Assembly (NCBI RefSeq): GCF_010093815.1
Contig: NW_022985559.1
Coordinates: 70,621 to 134,620, forward strand
DNA from: Pseudovirgaria hyperparasitica
Taxonomy: Eukaryota > Ascomycota > Dothideomycetes > Acrospermales > Acrospermaceae
Direction of reading: 5' to 3'
DNA length: 64,000 nt
Below the pieces are notes generated by a model that was not told the origin of the DNA, did no database searches, and saw nothing but the letters and a program-made list of their open reading frames with translations. A program made the translations under genes and the position numbers. Below, in pieces: positions 22,319 through 35,290 of the stretch. The first letter of the stretch is position 1, and every line of letters begins with the position of its first letter.

Positions 22319-22399
22319 GGGGGTACTGGGGGTCGAACCCAGAACCTCTTGATGTCGAAATGATCGTAGTCAAGCACTCTGCCATTGAGCCATACCCCC
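22319..22399 (-). tRNA. Intron-containing tRNA, anticodon ACG by structure (Arg), with a Cys-like body
   Basis: An 81-nt cloverleaf. Acceptor GGGGGTA pairs with TACCCCC; the D arm is GCTC...GAGT; the anticodon stem is CTTGA/TCAAG; the T arm is CTGGG-TTCGACC-CCCAG; the B box reads GGTTCGACC. The anticodon loop has 17 nt instead of 7. Placing the standard fungal intron one base 3' of the anticodon leaves a 10-nt intron (TCATTTCGAC) and anticodon ACG, which reads CGU (Arg). Yet acceptor, D arm and variable loop resemble eukaryotic tRNA-Cys, and the base after the acceptor stem (22318, T on this strand) matches the U73 identity element of tRNA-Cys. No GCA anticodon can be obtained from the loop. 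It may be an authentic tRNA-Arg, or an odd or inactive tRNA-Cys derivative. Confidence 0.8.
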
Positions 22400-24211
22400 A
22401 TTTGATATTAGTATCTAATTCAAAACATTTATATTCTCTTTTCATTGTGCCCTTGTTGAGCGTTCTAGGCTATCAGAGCGAAGAAAGAGTGACAGCGCAA
22501 TCATGACATTGCGGGTTTGCAAGCTGACCCATCTTTTCGCGCTGCTATTATCTAGGGAATGTTTGCATACGATATCGCACTGGTCTCCTTTATCTCATAG
22601 ATTGATTGTAGGCATCGGTGATGAAGATGCTAGCACAATGGTATTTGTGTGGATAGGGTTTTCCACGTCATGTTGAAAGTCTGCCTACTTTCGACCTAGC
22701 AAAAGTGTACGTATATAGGTACAGGGCAATAGTTTGACCATCCTAGAAGGGAAACTGGAATTGACAGTGCAGCGTGTCCATAGTGTAGTGACATTCCAAC
22801 ACAAACTGCGCATGGGTGAAGATGTTGCCTTTGAAGCAACAAAAACCTTCGACTATGATTCCATTATGATGATATACAAAAGGTATAGATAACTGTATCT
22901 AGAGAAATACCAGCGAGGCATCAAAGAGCTAAGTCTCAGTCATAATGGAAACCAAGACTCGCACTTCATATTGAGACGCGATGGAAGCTTTCAACCGGGC
23001 GAAAAGCTCACTACAACGTCCCGTAGATTTTCTAAGCCTTGACTTTGAATGCCGGGCTAGTGGCGGAGAACAGCCCATCGCGGTGGTGGCTCCGATGCAA
23101 GCCCATGCCATCGCGGGGGTTGGTTCAGTCGAACTTCCGAAGTCTGGTTCAAACAATGCAGATATGTCAGTGTCTCACGCGGGGGGCGTGTCTGGTAGGT
23201 GATTTACTTGTGCGTTGGATCGCGCGGTAGGAGCATGTGTACAGACGTTTGGGGCCTCACTGTGGGGAAAGTCACTTTTAATCGCATTGGTGTACGGGAT
23301 TCCAGGCAAGGTCCAGACCACACGATCAACATACGCATACTTGGCAAATGAGTCCTATACAGTATCTCGAGGAAGCTAAACTCAGTGGGGAGGCCGTCTT
23401 TCGTCTTTGTGCATTGTCCAACATCATGACAACCATAGTTCGGTCTCGAGACTGTGAGTAAAGCTTACACTTAGAGCAGATAACATCCGAGAAGCAAATA
23501 ACTCAGTACTGTAGTGTTAGTCCTACACTACGTACGCACCTGTACATACCCAAACTACAAACGCGTACTGTCCCCTGGCATATGGGAACTATGCGTGTGT
23601 GCCTTATGGATCGTCAAATGAGGGGCATTCAGGAGAGATACATCGTGATATACACTAATTAGAGAGATAAAACACAGCCTGATGTGTCTATCAAGGATAA
23701 TAACTGAGTCGATTGTTGGATACGAACTCAGAACAGAACCTAATGGGCCGATAACCGTCCTGTTGTATCATTCCTGCCCAGTCCAAGCGATTAAGGTTTA
23801 GCGTGATTTGGGCTAATTTCCTCCCAACCTTACCTTGGAGCGAGGCGTTGGCGGCTGCCTCCCCTTATTGCGAGCCAACCTCCAAGCCAGACACACCCAC
23901 ACACCCGCAGAGCTTCAACTCCATCTACAAGCTCACTCGACCTCAACTACGCAGTCAGCGACCATTTCCGCAATCTCCAATCCATCTACAGGCAGCTGTG
24001 TGCACACATATTGGCTCGCTGGCGGACAAGAATTTGGCCAGCTCCCCGGCATTGGCATTCCACCTTCCAACCGTCTCTCTCCATCACACCGACTCCTCTA
24101 GCCCACGTCTATCGCGCGCCAACAGACCCTCTGGGTATTGCACTGCTGTGTATAACGGCTTAATCCTAGTCTGAGCTGTCCTCGACCGAACCTCGAAGTT
24201 GTTCTAGCAAG
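22400..24211. other. Intergenic region
   Basis: About 1.8 kb without a supportable gene. A 73-codon ATG frame at 22981-23202 overlaps an equally long antisense frame; neither has a recognisable domain. From about 23800 the sequence is C/T-rich and looks like the promoter and leader of the G-gamma gene. Confidence 0.5.
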
Positions 24212-24611
24212 ATGATGTCAACCCCGTACGAGATTCGAACAGGCGACACCGGCAAGAGTAAGAAGCAAAGCATGGCAGAGTTAAAGCTACGTCGGTTGAC
24301 GGAGCTCAACACAAGACTCAAGGAGGACCTGGAGAGAAGGAGAATACCTGTCTCAGAAGCTGCGATCGAGTAAGACATCACCTTGACGAGAGCTATCGCG
24401 TATCCGTTTTCGTTGCTGACACTGTTTACGTACAGTTTGATTGCATTTACCGACAAAGAACCCAAAGACTTCATGGTACCTTCACGATGGGGAACGGTGA
24501 GCACGTCGCGATGATCAGCTTCGTGGGTGAAGTCTAATTCAATCCCAGGTCGATAAGAAAGAAGACCCGTATGCTCCGCAACAGTCTAGCGGTTGCTGTA
24601 TTGTCATGTAA
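24212..24611 (+). CDS. gpg1: Heterotrimeric G-protein gamma subunit
   Basis: The gamma subunit that pairs with the G-beta propeller and anchors the dimer at the plasma membrane, acting in pheromone, nutrient and developmental signalling. Three small exons (24212-24369, 24436-24496, 24549-24611) give 93 residues, the usual fungal length. Recognition rests on KKQSMAELKLRRLTELN, KEDLERRRIPVSEAA, a second helix ending DFMVPSRWG, then VDKKEDPYAPQQSGG and the C-terminal CCIVM. The last four residues are a CAAX prenylation box and the preceding Cys a likely palmitoylation site. Introns of 66 and 52 nt are GT-AG; each exon join restores conserved residues (AAI-D-LIAF; RWGT-VDKK). Two ATGs occur in tandem (24212 and 24215); either could start. 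No other gene within 1.8 kb. Confidence 0.93.
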
Positions 24612-27515
24612 TTCTACACACGATACCTCTTCCTCATCCACACGATATACCTCTACCGTATCTGCGCGTTTTGTCACATAAGCTCACACCACGGCCGTCC
24701 TTCACCAACCACTTCCTTCACTTCTCGGACGCCCTCAACGTCATCTAAATTTAATACCGAACCTCCACCACCCATGACAACTCTGGTATCTAACATACGC
24801 ATCCATATTTTCCCAACGACGAAACTATTTCCTGCCGATCTGACAGCGTGGCCATTATCAGTAGGCGATACGACATCGACCACAACTCTGGTCCATCATC
24901 ATAGCAATTTCCTTGCACGAGAGAGTTAGCGAGGTAATTTGGGAACACAAGGGCAACGACTAAAACGTATGGCTGTCGGTGACTGGTCCTGTATCTATCT
25001 AGCACAGCGGCGCATGTGGACTGTTTACATTGAAAACGACGACGGATGCACCCTGGAAGGCCGGATGAAGCACTCTACACTTGCAGTCTTTTAACGACTC
25101 AAATGGACTGCTGTGATGTCTTGCGCTTTTGAAGAGACAATGAGCTTGAGTAATTACATGTTGTTATGTTGATCATGTGCCAATTGATACTTGCGTCCCG
25201 TGTTTTCGAAGGTGGCCATTTGTTGACAAGGTGCAGCGACTAAAATATTTATACATTGTCGTCTTGGTGTACAACCTATCGGTCTACGTATTCCAGCAAC
25301 GGAATCGACGAGAGGAAACGCAACAGCTGCACATGGCTTACGCCGACACAGCCACCCGCGCACACGAAGAGATGTGTGATGAGGCACACAATACGAGGTT
25401 ATATTATCTAGATGTGATATCGGTGCGCCTTTACTAGAAGAACTGATAGAGTCACTGATGTGTCTCTCTACTGATAGTTATTAGCAGTAATTATCCTGAC
25501 ATGTGGGAATAGCTGGGAAGTGAGCATGGAAAAGGCAGCTGAAGTTGGCGCACGCCCTGATGGATTTAGCGAGGGGCGTTAGCTGCCCTTGCTAATGCTG
25601 CTGGGGCCTTAGGGATCTGTAGCATATGGACTCCAAGTTCTAGGTCACTAGTCACTACTGCGTGGGGACTGGGACAGCGATCTGTCGGATAGCTTGCGCA
25701 GGCGATATGCAGAGCGGGATAATCAGTGGGATGATGGGATGCGGCTAGAAAGGAGTTGCATCATGTAGATGTGTATTCGTATTCGGTCACGGTTCCATGT
25801 TCTGTTCTAGAGGGTTTCTTGGTTCCGAGCACGGCGAAGAGGTTGTGAAGTTGTGACACACGAAGAGCCTCGGCATATCTAGCTGGCCGAGAACAGACGA
25901 ATTCGAACCTGGCGTCTGTCAGGTAGTGCCATCATGGCGGTTTGGTATTTGGCGTGCGTTGCTGTTGGACATGTCAGGATGAGGATCAGAAACGCATTTC
26001 ATCGGATGGGAAGGCTGACTGGATAAAGGGACGAATAGCACATATATCACTCTGTGCATAGCAATTATGCATATACAGGTGTGCGGTATGCAGGTACCTC
26101 AACTAATAATCGGATCTGGGAGATCTTCGTTCCATATTAATATATGTGTGAGAGCCAGATAATATCTCTGTATCGATTTTCGCTCTGTTTACTGTACCGG
26201 TAGGCTGCCGGCCAGCTTCCAGATCGCAACGGTCCAGCCTGCATGCACCCCAGGCTTCATATGAGTGGGATCCCGAGATCTCGTCACCAATCCCACCCAG
26301 AAGGTCATGGCTACCCCATTGAATGTCTAACTTTGGGAAAGACCACAGTGGATCGATATTTGGGAGTGAGGCGTCTATCTTTGTATCATTCCGCACGTCT
26401 CAATCACTCGAGTTGAGCTTCTCTGTTTGTATAATTACTGTTGAATGTACATCTTTCTGCTGCAAAGTCGCCCTCACGACAAGCAGAAGTACTGAACCGC
26501 ATCGGACAGAGATGGATGGGGTCATCATGGGTCGCTCGTCAGGTCTAACCCTAGAACGCACAGAGGCGCCACAATTCATACTTACGCAACCACTGGAGCC
26601 CACGAATGAAAAGGTTCGCTGGGCAGCAAGTCAGCCATTGTGTGCAGCTGAGCAGGGAACCTTTCAACATCGTCTCTTTCTCATCCCACGCCCTTGAGCA
26701 ACGGCGTGGGGCTAGCAGCATCACTCTATGAGTAAATCACACTCGTGAACACATCATCTGAATTATTATGTTGTTTGAGACATTTGACTGCATTGCCTAC
26801 TACCTCCGCTTCTCACAATCAAGCAACCTTCTACCGCACGAAGGTATCCCATAAATTGGCGCAGACAAAACCTCGCAACAGCTATGCATTCTCTATCACT
26901 TGTGTAGCTTGAAAACATCTGTAACGATAGAGATTTGAAGGAGGCGAGGCTCATCTTAGCGATAGTCCAGCGTGCGCCGCCGGGTCAGACAAGAGCCAGT
27001 GGGTAATTAACAGTCAGTCGTAGGCGGTCTTCACACAGTTCCACCGCGGATAGTATTGGGGGTGTTTTGATGCCTAAATTAGAGCTATTCCCGTCTACTG
27101 CTCCACCTGGAGCCCTGGAATCCTTTGCGCGCTCTCTAAAATCTACTGCTGCTCAGCTTTCACTCTGCCCGCTCTGCTACGTCAAGCGATTTTGCTTCCC
27201 TCTCACGATCGATTTGGGATTCTTCATAACATTTGACATTGGACGCAGGAGATTCTCCACCCTCGCAAGCCTCCGAAATCTCCTCAGCCCTGCCTCTCGC
27301 TTGTATGCGACGACCACGCAGACGTCCTGCACATCTTGGAACCCCGCGCTCTTAGAAGGGCTTGGGCGCAAAAAAAGTACCTTGCGCCTCCCTCCCCCCT
27401 CTATTGGCCAATATCCCACCTGCTTCTGTTCGAATCTCGTCCTCACCCCAACACTGGTGTCGACATCACCACTGGGCGTTCACAGACTCCTGCTCCCTCC
27501 AAACGCTTTCCTACT
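24612..27515. other. Intergenic region including the bHLH leader
   Basis: About 2.9 kb. No gene supported. A minus-strand frame at 24674-24883 has a protein-like look but no ATG and no family. From roughly 27060 the plus strand is C/T-rich and runs without an ATG-initiated domain up to the bHLH start, consistent with a long promoter/5' UTR. Confidence 0.5.
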
Positions 27516-29728
27516 ATGAATGATCAGGAGGGTGCACAATGGTCTGCTTCTCATCAAGAGTTCGATTCCATGGCGCAACAAGTCCCGGATCACGACTTTG
27601 CCAATTTTCTCGACTTAGGCGATCTGGGCGACCTCGAGTTTAGTTTCGATAGCAATGGCGCTCCTATTCGCGAGCCTAGTCAGCAGCTCAATGAGCTTCC
27701 TGATGGTATGCATATGCTTCATATGGGTTCAGACGTGCACTCCACTCAGACACAGATAGCAAACGTGCACCAGCAACATGTACAGCAATTTCGCCCGGCG
27801 CAGCACTCGATTTCACAGCCAGACCCCTCTGACGGTATTTACGATATGAAGTACGGCTTAGGAATGAATTTATATACCAATTCACAGTCACAATTTGGAT
27901 ATCAAGCAGATCAACAGCGCTTTGTCTCACACTCAGCTATCCCGCCTACTCCCAACAGTCTAGAGATCCACGCAGGCGCGCGATACGTCCAGCAGTACCA
28001 GCCGCAGCAGCATGCACATCAACAGCATACGGATCCCCAAAAGCAGACTCCCTACCAACTCAGAAATGATGATGCTGTAAGTATTTGGCACGACATGGCA
28101 CCGTGTAATGTTGATTGGGAATATAGGCCTCACTTACCCCGCTTGTATCACCAGCTGTTACACCTCAAGAGGCCGCTTTTCGAGTGCAACAAGATTTTAC
28201 CGTACCAGGCGCATACTTCAGCCCTCTGACTTCGCCGGCGCTTGAGGCGCAGAGGAAACGACACCACGTTAACCAACACACACCTGGAACTTCTGCAAGC
28301 TCAGCTGCGACTTCACCTATAGATACAGACGTGGACATGTTGGATCATGTAACCCAGGACACTGCGAGACAAGTAAGATATAGCACAGGTAACAATAGAA
28401 GAAATGGGCCCCGCTCGGCGACTTCGGCGTCAAAAGTAAGGCAATCGCCGATTCAACGAGCGAGACGGAAATCGAAGCCGTCGTCAAATATAACACCGAA
28501 AGAGATAGTAATGTTGAAAGAAGCTGAGGCAGCACAAGCTGGGGATTTACGACGACAGCGAGCCTCTGGATACGGGCTAGATGTACCACATCCCAGCCAA
28601 GAAGCCTCAGACGCTTCCATCTCTCCAGAACCCCTGACGGAATCATTGATGGGTCCGCCCCCCAGACCTGCATCATTAACACAATCGCCAAACATTTTGG
28701 GTAACAACATGAGCGGGCACAATCATGGGGTAGCACCTGCTACACCTGCTTCGCTCATGCGCCTCCAGAACGCTCCCGAAGAAAACTCCCCAAACATACA
28801 ACCAAACGGCCGCTCCGCTCCGGGATGCCCCCCTATTCTCGAAGATCTGAATCTACCTGAAGCAGCTCAAAGGCCAGTCGTATTGCGCGATCCTTCTCAT
28901 AATGGTGCCTTGACTCCTCGAGCAATGGCTAGGAAAACCCCGAAGCTTGGCCCTCGTATGACCCCTTCTGCTGGCGCAGCACTTTCAGGTAGACCCAGCC
29001 CCTCGCTCTCTGCCATGGCCTCTCCAACCACACCCATTACACACAGCCCTGGGATGGGCCGAAAACTCGACGCAAAGGGCAGAACCAGCAAGAAACGGAA
29101 CAGTACGTCAAGTACACTCGTAAGCCCAGCATTACGACCCAAGATAAGTCCAAGTATCAAGCCTTTGCTTCCTGAAGGCTGTACGTACTGCACATCTGCC
29201 GCTATCTGTGTCACTGTGCTAATAACATTTCTAGCCCAGGGCATGACAGATGACCAGCATGCCCTCCTGTTGGCCTCAAAATCAAATTACCAGAATATCT
29301 TGGAAGGCACACACGTACCGGGAGTCAACTACCCTGAAGCTCTTTCAACCAACCTGACGTCGAAACGAACGTCTCACAAGATTGCCGAACAGGGTCGCCG
29401 TAACCGTATCAACACGGCCCTGCTAGAAATGCAATCACTCTTGCCCTCACCTGTCGTATCGAAGAACAACAGTAAATCGCCTGGAAACGACGCCAAGTCC
29501 ACCGAAGAGGAACTTGAGACTCCTGAGGCCAACAGCAAATCCAACAGTGGGAGTGCGGCTGCTCAGAGCAGCTCGAAAGCTGCAACTGTCGAGCAAGCTA
29601 TTGATTATATCCGAACGCTACAAAAGGAAAGGGCAGATGTAGACAAGGAACTGGAAGTATTAAGACAGAAAGTGAAATTGCTGGAAAGTGAGTCAAGGAC
29701 AGTGAGCGATGGTAGCCAAGGCGGTTGA
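27516..29728 (+). CDS. bHLH transcription factor, NUC-1/PHO4-like (phosphate regulator family)
   Basis: A nuclear DNA-binding activator. Three exons (27516-28076, 28127-29180, 29235-29728) give 702 residues. The basic region reads KRTSHKIAEQGRRNRIN near residue 582, with the His/Glu/Arg set that contacts CACGTG E-boxes. Helix 2 is VEQAIDYIRTLQKER after an unusually long Ser/Asn/Glu-rich loop of about 50 residues, and a short leucine-zipper-like coil (LEVLRQKVKLLES) follows. Just upstream, ALLLASKSNYQNILEG and SYP-like PGVNYPEALSTNLTS match the conserved pre-bHLH segment I associate with fungal NUC-1/PalcA proteins. The N-terminus is acidic (DFANFLDLGDLGDLEF) and then Gln/His-rich, as in activation domains. 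The first intron uses the internal AG at 28126, restoring LVSPAVTPQEA. The second, 54 nt, keeps the frame if retained. Assignment to phosphate control is by family resemblance. Confidence 0.87.
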
Positions 29729-30653
29729 TCCGGCGATTCTTCTAGTGGGCTGCCGGGTCGGCGGACTTTCTGGTTCCTGCGGGAAGTATTGATTCCAGAA
29801 AGACTTAATCGGCTGGCACGAGCATAAAGGAGTTTACGCGTCCTAACATCTGTTTGTTAAACACAGTACACACGAGCGATGAGGTTGTCACACGAACGCT
29901 GCTTTCGTCGCATAAGATTTTTTATGGTAATATGGTATGTTTGAACCATTCATGTTGTTCAGGTAGAAGCATAGCAACTGTTGTAGCCTCGTAGACGGTA
30001 GAGTGTTGGAGCGCATGTTTTCTATTCGATAAAGGGGACTAGCGTCATATGTACCCACATTTGGGAGAGGATGTTTGAGCAGGGAGTGACTACAGCCAGA
30101 CAGACCTGTCAATCCGGCGACTTTGGTCAAAAAATTGATTTATCACACCCAATACTTAGCATTTGTAATGCTGTCCCACTTCCTGCACCCTGTGCCATGG
30201 GTTAGTGTATTGCAGATGCTATGCAAATCTGGAACCAGATTATATCCATGTGTTCCCTAATCTACTAATCTATCCGACTGTGGAAGAAAGGCATTCACCG
30301 GTTAAAGCATTCAAGTTGAAGGGTATAGCTCATCATGTGATGCTTCGAGACAAAGCTCTGTGTGCACGGATCGAAGACCGCAAAACCTCTTTGCTTGCTA
30401 CACAACTCGTTTGAGAAACGCACACGTCGTTATAGTATGCGCACACGGGCAAATAATAAAATGTGACTCGACTCTCGTTGCCTTAATTATAAATATAAAA
30501 TGGGAGAATAGAAGTAGCAGACACGTGAAGCAGGAGTATCGCGCTAGTCCTGATACAGGCTCCCACACACCCACCTTGACGAAATTACTCTACACCATAG
30601 ATCATCACCGCCACGACTGCGACACCTTACCTCCAACACCACATACAGGCAAG
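29729..30653. other. Intergenic region
   Basis: About 0.9 kb between the bHLH gene and eIF3a. No supportable ORF, RNA or repeat. The last 100 nt are a typical C/A-rich leader before the eIF3a ATG. Confidence 0.55.
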
Positions 30654-33600
30654 ATGCCACCACCACCTCACAGCAAGCCTGAAAATGTGCTTAAGCGTGC
30701 ACAGGAGCTGGTCGGGGTCGGCCAGGCCCAGGCAGCACTGTCGCTTCTTCACGAGCATGTCGTCTCCAAGAGGACGCGCAACAGTCCAATCGCCTCGCTT
30801 GAGCCCGTTATGAAGCTTTTCGTCGAACTTTGCGTCGACCTCCGGAAAGGCAAACTTGCCAAAGATGGCCTATATCAGTACAAGAACACTGCTCAAAATA
30901 CGAATGTTGGAACAATCGAGGTGAGTCTGCGACCCCGCAATACACACCGCACATCTAATTGTCCATATAGACGGTGTTCAAACACTTCATCTCTCTCGCC
31001 GAAGACAAAGTCACAGAGGCTCAAACAAAGTCCGATGAAGTACAGTCTACCGCGACTACGTCAAACGTCGATGACCTCGAAGCTTCCGAGACGCCTGAAT
31101 CCATCCTTCTGTCCACCGTGTCTGGCGAACAATCAAAAGATCGTACAGATCGCGCTATAGTCACGCCATGGCTTAAGTTTCTGTGGGAAACCTACAGAAC
31201 GGTATTAGACATCTTCAAGAATAATGCTCGCCTGGAGATCATGTATCAGACAACAGCCCACCAAGCCTTCCAGTTCTGCTCGAAATATGCACGCAAGACG
31301 GAATTCAGACGTTTGTGTGAACTTTTACGGAATCATCTCCAAAATGCTGCCAAATTCTCGTCTCAGACGCACGCCATCAATCTCAGCGACCCAGACACTC
31401 TCCAACGCCACCTAGACACAAGATTCCAACAGCTCAATGTAGCTGTGGAGCTAGAGTTGTGGCAAGAGGCTTTCCGCAGTATTGAGGATATCTACACTCT
31501 CGTCAGTCTTAGCAAGCGGCCGCCAAAGAATATCATGATGGCGAACTACTACCAAAACCTGACCAGAATCTTCCTCAAGAGCGAGAACTATTTGTTTCAT
31601 GCTGCAGCTTGGAGCCGTTACTATAACCTTATGCGCCAATCAGCAAACGCTGTTGCTCTAGGACAAAGCCCCAAGAAGGACAATCCAGCTGTCACTGAGG
31701 CTGATATGACCAAGGCTGCTTCCTTTGTCTTACTTTCCGCCCTTTCAATCCCCGTCATCAGCACTTCGAGGTCCCGTGGCGCGCTTGTTGATGTAGATGA
31801 GGCTAAAAAGAACAAGAACGTTCGACTGACAAATCTTCTGGGAATGAGCACCGCTCCAACCCGTTCAATCCTGTTCAAAGACGCTCTATCCAAGGGCTTA
31901 CTGAAGCGTGCTAGGCCTGAGATCCGTGAGCTGTACAATATTCTCGAGGTTGACTTCCACCCGCTATCGATCTGCAAGAGGATATCTCCCATTCTTACCC
32001 AGATTGGTGAGGATTGCGAGATGGAGAAATACGTCCTGCCTCTTCAACAGGTTATACTCACTCGGTTATTCCAACAATTGTCCCAAGTATACGACTCGGT
32101 AGAGATTGACTTTGTCCTCGGTCTCGCTCAGTTTCCCGAGCCATTTCAGGTTACGAAGAGTACCATTGAGAAGTTCATCATGAATGGTTGCAAGAAGGGT
32201 GACCTTGCCATTCGTGTCGACCACGCCGCTGGTGTCCTAACCTTCGACTCCGACGTCTTCTCCTCTGCTAAAGCCCTTCACCCCGGTTCAGGCTCTGGAT
32301 CTGCTGATGCAGATGTAGGCTCTGTTCAACGCCTACAAAGCACACCCGCCGAAATTGTGCGCTCCCAGCTCACACGACTTGCTAAAGCACTTTATACAAC
32401 CTGTCAATACGTCGATCCTTCGTTCAATGCCGCTAGACACGCTGCCAAAGAACGAGCACTGACTCGAGCCAAGGCCGGTGCTGACCCTGAGCGGGAGGCC
32501 ACATTAGCGAGGAGAGCAATAATTGAGAAGAAAAAGCAGGCTGCTTCAAGCGCACAAGCTAAGAAAGAACAAGAGGAGCAGAAGAAGAAAGCAATTCGCC
32601 AACAACAAGCTATGGAAGAGGAGCAACGACGTCTGAGGGAAGAGCAAAAGGACCGAGAGACTAAGCGTCTTCAGGCCGAGCAACAGAGGATACAGCGTGA
32701 AGAGATCGAGAAGCAGATCAGTGAGCTCAAAAAGGATAGCAAGATCGCTATCGATCTTCCAGAGGATATCTCGACTCTCGACAGCGCACGAATTCGTGCA
32801 CTGAAGCTTCAAGCTTTAGAGAAGGAGAAGAACCAATTGGGTGATCAACTCCGCATTTCTGGCAAGAGGATCGATCATCTCGAACGAGCCTATCGACGAG
32901 AGGAAATCAAACACTTGACCAAGGACTACGAAGCGCAAATGGCTGCCGACAGGCAAGCCTACGATGAAGCGACAGAGCTTGAGCTGAAGGAGTCCAAGGA
33001 GAAGCACACAGAATCTGTTGAACTCAAACATCGTCTCGAGCGTCTGGTGCCGCAGTACAAGGACTTCATCACCACTGTTCGCGAACAACGCAGAGCTCAA
33101 TTTGACAAACAAAAGAAGGCAGCCGAGAAGGAACTCCAGCAGAAGATTCAGCAGCGTGTCAAAGAGGTTCGCGAGCGACAGGCGCGTGAGAAGCGTGAGG
33201 CTGAAGAGGCCGCTCAACACGAGCGCGAAGAGCAAGAAAGGTTAGAGAAGGAGGCTGAACGGAAGGTTCGCGAAGAAGAGGCAAAGCGTGAAGAGATGGC
33301 CGAAAGGAAACGTCTACGAGATATTGAGAACAAGTAAGTCTTTACTCCACCCCTCCTTTTCCCCGGCAGCAATCTCTACAACGTGCTAACGATCTTACAG
33401 GAGACTCGACGAGATCGCCGCCAAGCAACGTCAGCGAGAAGAAGAGGCAGAGGCCCGCCGAAAAGCTGGTGGTGCTCGTGCTCCACAACCTCCTACACGC
33501 TCATTTGAACGACCTACTGAGCCAACCACTGCTACTGCCAGCGGCCCACCACGTATCTTTGGAGACAAGCCTTCGTGGCGTGACCGCCAAGCTGCCAAAG

Positions 33601-34022
33601 AAGCCGCTGCTGCTGCTGGTGGAGCTACCGCTACACCACCTGCTCGCTCTGAATCCCCAGCTGTTGCAGGTACGGAAGAACCTCCCAAACGTACCGGCTA
33701 CGTTCCTCCTGCCCTCAGAGCTGCCGGAGGTGCTGCGCCGGGTGGTGGATGGAGGCCTCGTGAAGGTAGTGGCAGAGGACCCGCAAGAGATAGCTCACAT
33801 GGCCGGACTGAAAGTCCTGCAGCTGGCAGCGGCAGATGGCAAACCCGCGGCCGTGGTGACGGTCCCTCGAGGGAAGGTCCACGCGAGTCCAGAGCGCCTC
33901 GGGACGATTCTCGGGACGTGCCCCTCCGAGAGGAGCGGCCGCCGCCAGCGGATCCAGCCTCTGCAGGTGGGAAGTATAGGCCAGGCATGTTTGGATCGAT
34001 GAAGACGCAGCCACAACAGTAG
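30654..34022 (+). CDS. TIF32: Eukaryotic translation initiation factor 3 subunit a
   Basis: The largest scaffold of eIF3, needed for 43S/48S initiation complexes in the cytosol. Exons 30654-30920, 30971-33333 and 33401-34022 give 1083 residues. The N-terminus [21 protein letters not shown] and the segment [11 protein letters not shown] ... [20 protein letters not shown] are characteristic of eIF3a. A PCI region follows in about the middle (roughly residues 330-500, including SALSIPV and [11 protein letters not shown]). From about 580 to 900 it is a long charged coiled coil rich in Glu/Lys/Arg/Gln ([18 protein letters not shown]), the spectrin-like part. The C-terminal exon is Arg/Gly/Pro-rich ([19 protein letters not shown]) and ends in [10 protein letters not shown]. 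Introns of 50 and 67 nt are GT-AG. The start is the first ATG of the family N-terminus. Antisense Leu-rich frames over the coiled coil are shadows. Confidence 0.96.
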
Positions 34023-35290
34023 AGTGCTTGTTACGGTGAAGAGAAAATTGCTTGAATGCCGATTAGACACGATGCCACTTACCTCGGGATATTATAGTCA
34101 CAGCAAATATGTTGAAGGGAAGCATGCGTGCGGTGCTTCTTGCTCCCAGCAGACTGGACTGAGAAGCATTGCTTTGTGTATATTTAAGCTTGTTTCTTTG
34201 ATATTCCCTCACCCCACTACCCTTTTCTAGATCTGATTCTTTTCGTAGTGGCCTTTTCAAGGTTGGGGCATATGCTATCTGCATTCATTCTTTACTCCCG
34301 AGCACGTAATTTTCATTGCTGGCACTGTATACACGGTGATCATGCTCACTCATACTGATCTCAATTCTTCCCGTTCACAAATTTGAACATTCGCTAGCGG
34401 CTTTTTCAAAGCCGAAGAGCGAAAGGTCAACTTCTCGCAGTGCAAAAATATGTGTGTACTTTCTCCGTCCACATCTCCACCTTATATAGATAGCGACACA
34501 GATTATGATTGGTTCCGCTGATGGCTATATGGATATTCTCATTGTACATAGTACGTCTTTTCCCGTGTCCACACTATGATGTGACATCACCATCATCTGT
34601 ACCGAACATAAATGGGATATTTCGTCCTTACACGTTCTTCGTCTACACTCACTCCTGCATCCTTGACGAATTTCCCAGTGGTCGGGTGAGTACAATGCCC
34701 ATCCACGGCCGATATTTACTAACATTTCGTCTACACCTGTACTTGTACTTGTGCTCGTAGATCGAGCTATGGTCTGTAAAGTAGAACGTTCTCGCGTAGC
34801 CTCATCCGTTGTCGCCTCCTTCTATTTACCATTGCCCGTTACACGTTGATCGGCTTAGTTCAACCTTGACGATCTCTCAACGCCAAGCTTAACTGCATGC
34901 TTGTAGTTTCACACTTGCGTCTTCCAGTTTCTCCTACTCACTTCCGTCGCTTTAGGATCAGAATGGACATCCCCTAATTGGTAATCTCGCTAAAATATAG
35001 TGTTCTGTTGGATACCTAACTTGCTCGCATTCCTATTGGTGAAGGAGCAGGTTTAGAAGCCTGACAAGGCCGAATTATCTGCCTCAGGCCGTTCGCACAT
35101 TCTCACAGCACCTGAGCACAGTGTAACAGGTAGCACTCTTGATCCTTCGCCCAAAAAAGCCAGCCTTGACATGCGGCCTCGAGAAGACTGCTTCTCGGCT
35201 TCATCGCGTTAGCGATTACCTGAAGTGAAGTCTATAGAACAGGCCACCAACGCGAATCTTCCATAAGCCTCGTCCACATCTACCTCAGCA
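34023..35290. other. Intergenic region
   Basis: 1.27 kb between eIF3a and the SLOG-like gene. Mixed composition with T/C-rich parts; no ORF with ATG and a recognisable domain. The last 200 nt are probably the leader of the downstream gene. Confidence 0.55.

Noticed and set aside
22929-23202. Overlapping sense and antisense frames of about 75 codons
   Set aside because: Neither has a domain; overlapping frames of this length occur by chance.
24674-24883. Minus-strand frame ending GEGRPWCELM
   Set aside because: No ATG start, no family recognised, and no convincing upstream exon.
25880-25960. Possible second tRNA (B-box-like GGTTCGAATTC on the minus strand)
   Set aside because: T stem does not pair properly and no acceptor or anticodon stem can be drawn.
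27336-27515. N-terminal extension of the bHLH protein
   Set aside because: The upstream in-frame codon at 27336 is not ATG and the segment has leader-like composition; the ATG at 27516 starts a plausible acidic N-terminus.
32546-33235. Minus-strand Leu-rich frames
   Set aside because: Antisense of the Glu/Lys-rich coiled coil of eIF3a; antisense of GAG/AAG codons gives Leu/Phe.
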